DNA from: Corynebacterium sp.
GTDB taxonomy: Bacteria > Actinomycetota > Actinomycetes > Mycobacteriales > Mycobacteriaceae
Assembly: GCF_030532965.1 (NCBI RefSeq)
Contig: NZ_JAUNKC010000010.1
Span: 1-64,000 of the forward strand
Reading direction: 5' to 3'
Length of the DNA: 64,000 nt
Shown one piece after another: positions 45,030 through 52,282 of the stretch. How positions within the stretch are numbered: the stretch's first letter is position 1; the number at the start of each line of letters is the position of its first letter. Made by a program: the position numbers and the translations under genes. The notes beneath the pieces were generated by a model, which made no database searches, was not told where the DNA came from, and saw nothing but the letters and a program-made list of their open reading frames with translations.

Positions 45030-45959
45030 TTAAAGCAATTCGCTTAAGTAATCCGGAAGTGGCAATACAAGTTTGGTTTCGCCGTCTTCCACGATCGGCC
45101 CGCCGATGGTTTCGAGGATTTCGTGGCCAACGCGTTGGAGATAAATGTAGGGGGAGACGGGGTGGCTGTTTTTCTCATAGAGGGAAACAGTCAGCCCCAG
45201 TATCGTTTGCAGCGAATTGAATAGATCGGTACTGCTGGTAACCGGCGCAACCAGAATAATGTCCCGGGTTGGGATGGAAACAATGTAGCCAGTTTCAGGA
45301 TTGAGGGTAGGCACCCACGATTGGAGAATTTCGGGGAAAATCACCACTGAGCTTAAGAAATAACCAGCGTCTTCTATATAGGTAAAACCGGTGGGGTGCT
45401 CTTCGCCAGGCATGTGCTGAACTACGGGTTGCTGCCCTAGTAGTTCGGTGCGGGTGTTCTCTAAGGCGATGGGGTAGAGCTCTTCGCTGGTTCCTAGATT
45501 GGCGAGTGTTTGATCGGAGATGGAGGCGATGGAGACCGGTTGGTCGTCGACAAGCGCAGTCATCAAGCCGGTGGCGAGCGGCGAGGTCGTTTGATCAAAA
45601 GACACGTCGGAGCTAAGCGACAGAAGTTCCTGCAGCATCTCTGCTGGCGATACCCGGATTTTCAGCCGTTGTTTGGTTGCCTCCGGGGAGGTGTCGACAG
45701 GGTCGGCGGGCTGGAACATTTTGAAGTATTCGCCAATAACATACAGTTCGGATGCTCTGTCACCTTCGGCCAGTGCGTAATCGCGGGATACGTTTTGCAG
45801 TCCCATATTCGTGTGCTGGCCGTCGCTCGTCAGAAGCATTGCCTCGTCATTGGGGTCTAAAAACGTAATCGAAGCCCCAATCGCGCTGGCAGCAGCAATC
45901 AAGTCGGCGCGAAAGCGGGCTTCGGTTTCTTCCGTAAGATGTGGGTAGGTTTGGTCCAT
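45030..45959 (-). CDS. DUF1444 (UPF0354/YtpQ-like) family protein
   Basis: A 309-residue protein from ATG 45959. The middle and C-terminal parts match the YtpQ/DUF1444 pattern: LYPIALENTRTELLGQQPV, YIEDAGYFLSSVVIFPEIL, GYIVSIPTRDIILVAPVTSS and a final PVSPYIYLQRVGHEI. These correspond to the family's conserved L....E.N....., a D..Y.AS.I segment and a P..D.L....V strand. The family's function is unknown. The N-terminal 130 residues are acidic and less conserved. It is 66 bases downstream of the 46026-46718 gene, so it may be the tail of the ESX-linked minus-strand group. Confidence 0.78.
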   Translation of the reverse strand: MDQTYPHLTEETEARFRADLIAAASAIGASITFLDPNDEAMLLTSDGQHTNMGLQNVSRDYALAEGDRASELYVIGEYFKMFQPADPVDTSPEATKQRLKIRVSPAEMLQELLSLSSDVSFDQTTSPLATGLMTALVDDQPVSIASISDQTLANLGTSEELYPIALENTRTELLGQQPVVQHMPGEEHPTGFTYIEDAGYFLSSVVIFPEILQSWVPTLNPETGYIVSIPTRDIILVAPVTSSTDLFNSLQTILGLTVSLYEKNSHPVSPYIYLQRVGHEILETIGGPIVEDGETKLVLPLPDYLSELL

Positions 45960-46025
45960 ACGGACAGGCTACCCGTGTTGGACAACTCCCGCAGGATATT
46001 TATCGATATGAACGTGGGGAGTCGC

Positions 46026-46718
46026 TTAAGGCTTCAAAACACCTTCTTCGGACATGACCATTGCCACATCGTCTTCGGCTGCGGGTTCGGCGAAGATTCG
46101 TTCCCCGGCCGTGTCCGGATACACCTTGATTCCCTCAACAACACGCCGCACAATCGCGGCCACGGAATCGCTGGTTTCTTTGTTCGGCGCTGTCGCGGAA
46201 ACAGCTAACGTCCACGAAGTACCAGAAACCGGGACGTAGGCCTGGTGGGTAATGACGGTTCGGCGGTCGGTTATGGGACCAGCCTGGTGGCTTGTCGAGA
46301 CGAACACGTAAGGCACATCGCTACCGGTGCGTTCAACCTTAGGGTCTTTGCCGGTTAACTCCTTCTCAATCGCCAACACGCTGGCCGGGGAAGGCGTCGT
46401 GTCAACCCACCGTAGGAGGAGGGTTACGGCGCTTACTTGTTCATCGACGATGCCCGGTTGAACGAGCGCAAGCAACACGCCCGCTTTTTGGGATTGGGCG
46501 ACAACTTCTTCCAGCTTCGCCATGACGGCCCGGCGATCGCTTGCCGATAGCCGCATCCCTGGAATGTAGTCCTGGACTAGTCGTTCTGCACAGACTTTCC
46601 AGCGGGCTGGGTGGGTTTCGATTATCCGCCACGTGCTAGGTAACGAAGCCGACCACATGAATTGCGGTCGGGGTGCATCGGGGTGGTATTCGATTAACAG
46701 ATTATTTTCGTCGCTCAA
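46026..46718 (-). CDS. Unknown ESX-neighbourhood protein
   Basis: A 230-residue soluble protein. The opening FMWSASLPSTWRIIETHP, followed by an alternation of strands and helices and ending TSWTLAVSATAPNKETSDSV then RRVVEGIKVY, is reminiscent of the Mog1/PsbP-like fold of LpqN-type proteins in actinobacteria, although the similarity is only in general layout. No signal peptide is visible, unlike LpqN. Its position downstream of the MinD and lipoprotein cluster suggests a type VII secretion accessory role, which is inference. Confidence 0.65.
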   Translation of the reverse strand: MSDENNLLIEYHPDAPRPQFMWSASLPSTWRIIETHPARWKVCAERLVQDYIPGMRLSASDRRAVMAKLEEVVAQSQKAGVLLALVQPGIVDEQVSAVTLLLRWVDTTPSPASVLAIEKELTGKDPKVERTGSDVPYVFVSTSHQAGPITDRRTVITHQAYVPVSGTSWTLAVSATAPNKETSDSVAAIVRRVVEGIKVYPDTAGERIFAEPAAEDDVAMVMSEEGVLKP

Positions 46719-46853
46719 CTTGAGTTAACTCCACATACACGCGGCTGCCTAGGTAAAAACCGTGGGCAACGTATTGATACAAGTGCATTCCATATCGTAA
46801 ACCTAAGGCGGGGCGATTTCTAGGAAACCCGGAAAATAGCCGCAACCGTGATG

Positions 46854-47102
46854 TCATCGTGATTGGATCAATTGCAGAACCACTGAGATCACCATGGACG
46901 CCACAATGCCGATGGCACCAAGGGCGGTCGACCCAAACAGGATTTTCAAACTGCGCGGTTTGATCGAAGGTTCGGTATTGCCGAATTGGATTGCTTTCAC
47001 AATCAATTCAGTGCGCAGTTTGTTCGCCTGAATCACAGACCGATGGTCTTTCCGCGGCGGGCGGTTGTCGTGGCCAACCGACTCTTCGGTGGGACTTGTC
47101 AT
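46854..47102 (-). CDS. Small protein with C-terminal membrane segment
   Basis: An 82-residue protein with a polar, basic N-terminal half (DNRPPRKDHRSV) and a hydrophobic C-terminal helix (ILFGSTALGAIGIVASMVIS). The helix lies close to the C-terminus, so it may be tail-anchored or a single-pass protein. Unrecognised. It follows the Pro-rich lipoprotein gene by 29 bases and probably shares its transcript. Confidence 0.6.
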   Translation of the reverse strand: MTSPTEESVGHDNRPPRKDHRSVIQANKLRTELIVKAIQFGNTEPSIKPRSLKILFGSTALGAIGIVASMVISVVLQLIQSR

Positions 47103-47131
47103 TATTGTTCCTTTATAAAAACTCTCGTCAC

Positions 47132-47470
47132 CTACAGACGCAAAATGTCGTCGATAATCGGGATGAAAATATCCGGTTCTGGTTCTGGCGGCGGTGGTGG
47201 TGGAGGTGGCGGCGGTGGCGGGGGCTCCGAGGTCACGGTTGTAGTGACGGTAACTTGCGGTTGGCTTGATGGTGGTGCCGGGGGCTCCGAACTTTCCTTT
47301 GGCGGTGGCGGGAAATAGCTTTCAGGTAGTTCCGGAAGCTGCCCAAGCGGCGGGATGTGCTGCTGTAATTTTTCCTGCTTGGCGAAACCCGGTTCGCCGC
47401 AGGATACCAAGGTGATGACGGCGGCCGTCGACAGTGTCGCTACCGACAACGCCATGCGCAGAGAACTCAT
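47132..47470 (-). CDS. Pro-rich putative lipoprotein
   Basis: 112 residues with an N-terminal signal ending in a lipobox, LVSC (about residue 24), then GEPGFAKQEK. The mature part is rich in Pro, with a run of 13 consecutive prolines after TVTTTVTSEP and a short hydrophobic end (FIPIIDDILRL). The run is encoded by a purine-poor GGN-type (CCN on the coding strand) microsatellite near 47190-47220, which could vary in length. Its start overlaps the upstream gene's stop by 4 bases (47467-47470). A flexible cell-wall spacer role is plausible. Confidence 0.7.
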   Translation of the reverse strand: MSSLRMALSVATLSTAAVITLVSCGEPGFAKQEKLQQHIPPLGQLPELPESYFPPPPKESSEPPAPPSSQPQVTVTTTVTSEPPPPPPPPPPPPPEPEPDIFIPIIDDILRL

Positions 47471-48114
47471 CGGGAATACTCCTTGGCGATTGCGTGAATG
47501 CGCTTGACCACGTCGGGGTTTGGCGCGATTAATGTGATACCGGCATCCCAGCCCTCCGGGGTGCTGGGGTTACCGGCCGAACATAGAATCCGTGCGGTGG
47601 TCAAAGCGGCATCGTCGATGTCGTTAGGATCGGGAATTTTCCCAGGTTCGGTCGACTCGGCGAATTGCTCCCATCGCGACGGCATGATCTGCATGGGGCC
47701 AACTGCAATGTCGTTGATTGGATCGCCGTCGGTGCTGCCACCGTCCGTGTCGGGAACGACGGGTTTACCAGGCCCCATGTTGTCGAGGCCGCGTTGCGGG
47801 ACGGAAACTTTGCCCGCTTCGCTTATCGACGCCCCCAGGGCCCGCCCGTGGTCGGAATACACTTGCCCGATTGCGGCAAGGGTCGGCCACCCAATGACAC
47901 ACTTTGAGTCTTCTTTGACCAACCAGGCGGCATAGGCGTACGCCCGAAGTGAGCGTTCCGGAATGTTATAGGGTTTAGAACGATCCTCAGACCATTCCGC
48001 GACTTGATCCACTCGTTGCTCGGGAGTGGGCACGACAGGTTCCAGGCGCTCGACGCAGCCGGTTAAAAGAAACGAACTGGCGAGAGCAAATAGAAGTGGT
48101 CTCGTGGCGCTCAT
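47467..48114 (-). CDS. Lytic-transglycosylase-like lipoprotein
   Basis: 215 residues with signal peptide and lipobox LLTGC at about residue 19. The mature part includes LAAIGQVYSDHGRALGASIS and GPMQIMPSRWEQFA, the Gly-Pro-Met-Gln-Ile-Met-Pro pattern of lytic murein transglycosylases (SLT/MltB-like fold), followed by DIDDAALTTARILCSAG as in the same fold. The expected catalytic Glu is not certain; in the usual IAQIESG position the sequence reads LAAIGQVYSD, so activity should be checked. Such enzymes often open peptidoglycan for secretion machines. It overlaps the MinD-like gene by 4 bases and the Pro-rich lipoprotein gene by 4 bases. Confidence 0.8.
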   Translation of the reverse strand: MSATRPLLFALASSFLLTGCVERLEPVVPTPEQRVDQVAEWSEDRSKPYNIPERSLRAYAYAAWLVKEDSKCVIGWPTLAAIGQVYSDHGRALGASISEAGKVSVPQRGLDNMGPGKPVVPDTDGGSTDGDPINDIAVGPMQIMPSRWEQFAESTEPGKIPDPNDIDDAALTTARILCSAGNPSTPEGWDAGITLIAPNPDVVKRIHAIAKEYSR

Positions 48115-49880
48115 TGCTGTGGTGGTTGCCTATCCCAAGCGTTGAAATCTTCCGCGATAATTGCGGCCAATTCCAAATATGCCTCGCGGGTTGATTTGCC
48201 AATCCGGTCGAGGTCGATGGTTGCGCCTTCGGCCAGGTGCGGATCGTACGGAATAACTTGGACTGCCCGGGTACGGGACCGGAAGTGCTTGACCAAATGT
48301 TCCATGTCAATGCTTGAGCGTTGCAGCGGTGCTGCGGAAACCACCACAACAGAATTCGCGGCTAATTGCTCGTAACCATGAAGCTTCAGCCAATCCAAGG
48401 TTGCCGAAGCTGACTGGGCACCATCTAATGCTGGTGAGGTGACCAAGACCAACGCGTTGGCCAGATCCAACACACCGTTCATTGTGGAGTGCATCAAGCC
48501 GGTACCGCAGTCGGTGAGAACGATATTGTAGTGATGCCGAAGAATGTCGATCACTTTTCGATATTCCGCCTCACTAAACGCCTCCGATACCGCGGGGTCG
48601 CGTTCTGAACCGACTACCTCCAGGCGGGATTTCGCCTGGGTGGTATAGGAACGAATCTCTGGGTACCGGGTGGTATCTTGCAAGGCCAAAAGGTCACGGA
48701 TGGTTGCGGTGTTATTGGCCACCACTCGCTGCGCCAACGTTCCTAAATCGGGGTTGGCGTCGATGGCGATGACCCGGTCACCCCTAGTTTCTGCCAGTAT
48801 TCCACCCAGGGTTGCGGTGGTGGTGGTTTTGCCAACGCCGCCTTTCAAGGACATCACCGCGATGCGGTAGTCACCGCGTAGTGGCGTATTGATCCGCTCT
48901 AAAAGCTGATCGTGTTTGCGTTGTTTTGCGGAATCACCTGGGTTGAATCGGCCTGCTGTGATCTTGTGCAGGAATTTACGCCACCCACCTTTCGGCGGAG
49001 GTTTCACCGGATTAACAAGGTTCGTCTGATCCAATGCTGGCGGCGGAACCAATTCGAATTGTTCCATCGGTGCTTTGGTAGCTGTCAGCGGCGGATGCGT
49101 TGGGGACTGAGGTTGCTTAACCGCGCCAACAGTCGGCGTTGGTTGCGCCGATGTGGACTGAGCAGACTCGGTTGGTGGCGTAGCTGGTTGTGGCGCAGTA
49201 GCAGGTGGCGGTGCGGCTGCTGTGGGTTGCTGCGCAGCGGGTGCCGGGGGCTGCGAAACGGGGGCAGGCGCTGGTGGGACCTCGGCCGATGCCGATTCCG
49301 GAACCGCTTTTTGCGGGGTTGCTACAGGCGGCGCTGGTTGCGGCGCTGTGTGCTGTGTTTCGGTTGGCTGCGGCTCGCCATGGTGGGGCTCCGCGTGCAA
49401 TGGCGCGGCGTGCTGTGGTGGTTGCTGATGAGATGCTGGTTGGGCTGGCTGCGGCGCTGGTGCTGCTGGAGCTACCGGCCCAGACGCACTAACTTCCGGT
49501 GCTGGTGGCTGCGGATCCGCCTGGTGTCTAGGCTGATATGGCTGTTGTTGCGGCGATACGGCAGGAGCAGGTGCAACAGTGCCATAATGCGCAGGTGGGG
49601 TGTTGGCAGGTGCAGTGTTGGCAGGTGGTGTAGTTGGTACCTGAGGGGTTGGTGCCAGAGGGGTGGGTGCAGCTGGCGCTGGTGGTGTGGGCGCTGGCGA
49701 AAATGATTGCTGCGGATTCGAACTAGTTGGCGTTTCGGGAATGCTTTGAGGCGGAGAAGCAGTGTGGGGTGTGGAAGAAGGGGGTTGGGGTTGATCAGCG
49801 TGCTGTGGTTCAGGTGCCTCGTCGGCATCGATCCGAAGCCACGCCGGGTGGCCGCCATTGTTACCGGGGTGTTGATTCAT
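48111..49880 (-). CDS. MinD/ParA-like ATPase with long Pro/Ala/Gln-rich N-terminus (ESX-associated)
   Basis: 589 residues. The first ~290 are low-complexity Pro/Ala/Gln/Thr-rich, like EspI-type and other ESX-linked ATPases. The C-terminal domain has a deviant Walker A, LKGGVGKTTTTATLGGILA (near 340), VIAIDANPDLGTLAQRV, and NIVLTDCGTGLMHSTMNGVL, as in MinD/ParA P-loop ATPases. It likely helps regulate or position the secretion apparatus. It heads a tightly overlapping minus-strand group (ATPase, transglycosylase, Pro-rich lipoprotein). It is divergent from the MinD-like gene at 49982, with a small palindrome between them. Confidence 0.85.
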   Translation of the reverse strand: MNQHPGNNGGHPAWLRIDADEAPEPQHADQPQPPSSTPHTASPPQSIPETPTSSNPQQSFSPAPTPPAPAAPTPLAPTPQVPTTPPANTAPANTPPAHYGTVAPAPAVSPQQQPYQPRHQADPQPPAPEVSASGPVAPAAPAPQPAQPASHQQPPQHAAPLHAEPHHGEPQPTETQHTAPQPAPPVATPQKAVPESASAEVPPAPAPVSQPPAPAAQQPTAAAPPPATAPQPATPPTESAQSTSAQPTPTVGAVKQPQSPTHPPLTATKAPMEQFELVPPPALDQTNLVNPVKPPPKGGWRKFLHKITAGRFNPGDSAKQRKHDQLLERINTPLRGDYRIAVMSLKGGVGKTTTTATLGGILAETRGDRVIAIDANPDLGTLAQRVVANNTATIRDLLALQDTTRYPEIRSYTTQAKSRLEVVGSERDPAVSEAFSEAEYRKVIDILRHHYNIVLTDCGTGLMHSTMNGVLDLANALVLVTSPALDGAQSASATLDWLKLHGYEQLAANSVVVVSAAPLQRSSIDMEHLVKHFRSRTRAVQVIPYDPHLAEGATIDLDRIGKSTREAYLELAAIIAEDFNAWDRQPPQQ

Positions 49881-49915
49881 CAGTAAATCTCTACTTTTTC
49901 TTCCATTGTCACTTA

Positions 49916-49938
49916 AAGAATGATTCTTATCCTATAAT
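49916..49938. promoter_or_regulatory. Palindrome and TATAAT in the divergent MinD-like spacer
   Basis: AAGAATGATTCTT (49916-49928) is a perfect 6-base palindrome around one central base, followed on the plus strand by TATAAT (49933-49938), a consensus -10 for the gene at 49982. No well-spaced -35 is visible. The palindrome would overlap the promoter spacer and could coordinate both divergent genes. Confidence 0.4.
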
Positions 49939-49981
49939 CATTTTGCATAATTTGAAGCAGCGATAAAAAAGAAGGCTGACA

Positions 49982-50749
49982 ATGACCGGGATGAAATCGC
50001 CCACTGTTGTGCGTCGGTTATTGGCATCGAATGTCTTAGCCCATGCACAGCGCACCCCGCCGCGCACCATTGATAAAACAATGACCATCGCGGTCGCTGC
50101 CTTAGACGAGCGCATCCTTTCTACCCCTATTAGTGCCAGCATCGGGATTTTGCTCAATGCCGTTGCCCAGCAACCCGTGGTGCTTGTCGACGGCGATGGG
50201 ATCAATCAACCCCTACGCGGCCCGATCGGTGCGGGGACCGGCGGTGACCTGATTGGGCTCGTGGAGGCGAACGTCGAAAAGCTCAACCGAGCAACCATCG
50301 AAACCTTTGCCGATACAAGCGGAGCCGTTGCCCTTTTAAGCAATAACTTCCAAACCCGAATAAAAATTCAACCGGAAGTATTAGACACTGCCGTTAGCCG
50401 GGTGGCGCATCGGTGGCCAACCGTCGTGATTGATCTACCGTTTACGTGTTTGCATGACACCATATCCGCAGGTACCGCGTTGGCCAAGCACGTGATTTTA
50501 GTGACGGACAAACACCACACCGACCACGGCTGGCTGTACCGCAAGGGGCACCAATTAACCCAAGCCGCGAACGAGGGGCGGGTGACAGTGGTACGGCTGG
50601 GCGGGGAGGTCTCCGATAACCAACTCAAAGACACGTTTTCCATGCCAAGTCTCGATTTGGGCTCCACATCGCGCGACCGCATGCATTTGCCGACAGACTC
50701 GGCGTCGCTGACCATGTATCACCGATTGTTAGCCAGGCTGTATCCCTAA
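49982..50749 (+). CDS. P-loop-less MinD-like protein, ESX-linked
   Basis: A 255-residue protein with a MinD-like layout: a first strand TMTIAVAALDERILSTPISA where the P-loop should be, but with no GKT motif; VVLVDGDGINQPLRGPIG; then VVIDLPFTCLHDTISAG and HVILVTDKHHTDHGWLY. The lost Walker A suggests it cannot bind ATP in the usual way and may be a dimerisation or regulatory partner of the active MinD-like protein at 48111. It ends 4 bases inside the convergent eccD gene (50746-50749). Confidence 0.72.
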   Translation: MTGMKSPTVVRRLLASNVLAHAQRTPPRTIDKTMTIAVAALDERILSTPISASIGILLNAVAQQPVVLVDGDGINQPLRGPIGAGTGGDLIGLVEANVEKLNRATIETFADTSGAVALLSNNFQTRIKIQPEVLDTAVSRVAHRWPTVVIDLPFTCLHDTISAGTALAKHVILVTDKHHTDHGWLYRKGHQLTQAANEGRVTVVRLGGEVSDNQLKDTFSMPSLDLGSTSRDRMHLPTDSASLTMYHRLLARLYP

Positions 50750-52185
50750 AACGTTGCCCAATAGTAGACAAATACTCCTTGGGCTGCGAGGATAACCGGG
50801 ATAACCGCCAGGCATACTAGAACGTCGATGGTCGAGATGACCTTTGCCAGCTTGGCTTCGGCTAGGTCATCCGGCGCGCGGAACTGCGCGATAATCATGA
50901 TAATTGCGGCGATAATGACGACGACAGCCGCGCAAAACCACGTTAACCAGGACGAATCGGAACCAGGCAGCCACCAGGGATGCAACCCCCGTTTGCCAAC
51001 CCAGCCCGCCTGAGCCCACGAAACCACCGCGCCAGCGGTCAACGCTAAACCTAAAACGCCACTGGTTAATAGCGGCACAATAACCCGGGTATCAGCGAAA
51101 CCATTGATTCTAAGCAATAGCACTACCGATAACAACGCCGCAATCGTGCCGTGCTGCCAAAAACCGCTGGTGGAAAGGATCATGAGAATGCCCACCGCAA
51201 TGCCGATAGCCGCCCACACGATTCCCCGGCTGATTGCCTCACTGCGTAGCGCTTTAGCCCGAATCTCGTCGCGGGACACTTGATCGCCTGCATCATTGCG
51301 CCGCAAGATGGTTGCAAGCCCGGTAGCTTTCAACGCGGCGGTTGGGGCAAGAAGCAACAGCAGCACAGGAACCCACGCTGACCATGCGGCTATGGCGATG
51401 AGATTGAGCTTGAAGTGCAAGCCGACGGCGACAGCCGTTAAAACGATAGTTCCAAGCAAAAGTGCGGTTACGCCAGCAACGGCCCCGACTGGTTGTTTTC
51501 GGCCAGCCGCAGCCGTCGCGGGAATTGCCGCAGCTAGGATCGCGGCACACCACCAGACCGGGGTGGTGAGAAGAAACGGTGCTGTTATAACAGCAACCGC
51601 GACCGGTAACCACATTCCGACCCACCTCAGCCACGGTTGGGGGCGCCATATAGCCAAACCAAATGCGAATACACTGACGAAACCGATAATCGCAGCGTTT
51701 ATGCCAAATCTGCCGGTGACCAGGGTAGAAATCGACGCATTGGGGGTGGTAAGCAGGTTAAGGCTCGCAGCAATTGCTAAGAGGCTCAGCAGCACAAGCG
51801 TGCAGGCAATTAATCCGCCGGAACGCATTTTCTCAAACCAGCGCCACTGGGCGTCACCGATGGTTGAACGGACTTCGGCTAAGGCATCATCGACGAATGG
51901 GCTGTGGGCGGCCTCATGGCGCCTGGTCAGATACAGCCGTTCGCCATCCACGATTCCACGGTCGGCCAAGGTGAGGTATGGTTCGATGATTCCTCTGGTG
52001 GGGGACGACATCACCCAAATATGGGTATTTTTCAATGTTCGATTCGGTTCGTTATCCTTCGGAGCCTCTGTCAGAAGCGTAATTACATCATCGATGTAGT
52101 CAATCACCGGGCGGTTAACCGGCAGGCTGACGTCGAGTTGGTGGTCTTCATGCAGCACGCTGACTCGTACAAAGGTCGAACTCAT
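50746..52185 (-). CDS. eccD: Type VII secretion integral membrane protein EccD
   Basis: A 479-residue EccD-type ESX pore component. The N-terminal 100 residues are a ubiquitin-like (YukD) domain (VRVSVLHEDHQLDVSLPVNR ... IDYIDDVITLLTE), then a linker with WFEKMRSGGLIACTLVLLS. From residue 125 on there are about eleven transmembrane helices, including AAIIGFVSVFAFGLAIW, LLLLLAPTAALKATGLATIL and VSTIDVLVCLAVIPVILAAQ. It forms the membrane channel with EccB, EccC and EccE. It is divergent from eccC, sharing a 97-base promoter region with direct repeats of GTGACGTA. Confidence 0.9.
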   Translation of the reverse strand: MSSTFVRVSVLHEDHQLDVSLPVNRPVIDYIDDVITLLTEAPKDNEPNRTLKNTHIWVMSSPTRGIIEPYLTLADRGIVDGERLYLTRRHEAAHSPFVDDALAEVRSTIGDAQWRWFEKMRSGGLIACTLVLLSLLAIAASLNLLTTPNASISTLVTGRFGINAAIIGFVSVFAFGLAIWRPQPWLRWVGMWLPVAVAVITAPFLLTTPVWWCAAILAAAIPATAAAGRKQPVGAVAGVTALLLGTIVLTAVAVGLHFKLNLIAIAAWSAWVPVLLLLLAPTAALKATGLATILRRNDAGDQVSRDEIRAKALRSEAISRGIVWAAIGIAVGILMILSTSGFWQHGTIAALLSVVLLLRINGFADTRVIVPLLTSGVLGLALTAGAVVSWAQAGWVGKRGLHPWWLPGSDSSWLTWFCAAVVVIIAAIIMIIAQFRAPDDLAEAKLAKVISTIDVLVCLAVIPVILAAQGVFVYYWATF

Positions 52186-52217
52186 GTGTTCTATGTTCGC
52201 ACACTTTTATATCTAAA

Positions 52218-52248
52218 GTGACGTAAGCTAAACAGTCGCTGTGACGTA
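52218..52248. promoter_or_regulatory. Direct repeat GTGACGTA between eccD and eccC
   Basis: GTGACGTA occurs at 52218-52225 and again at 52241-52248 (23-base period, about two helical turns) in the 97-base divergent spacer. It could be a shared operator for both ESX genes. Confidence 0.4.
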
Positions 52249-52282
52249 TTGTATTTTCAGTTATTGATATGAGGATCAATCC

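Noticed and set aside
46854..47102. WXG100 (EsxA/B-like) substrate in the ESX region
   Set aside because: The small genes were checked for a W-x-G turn and a two-helix layout; this one has a membrane helix instead and none of the others fits.
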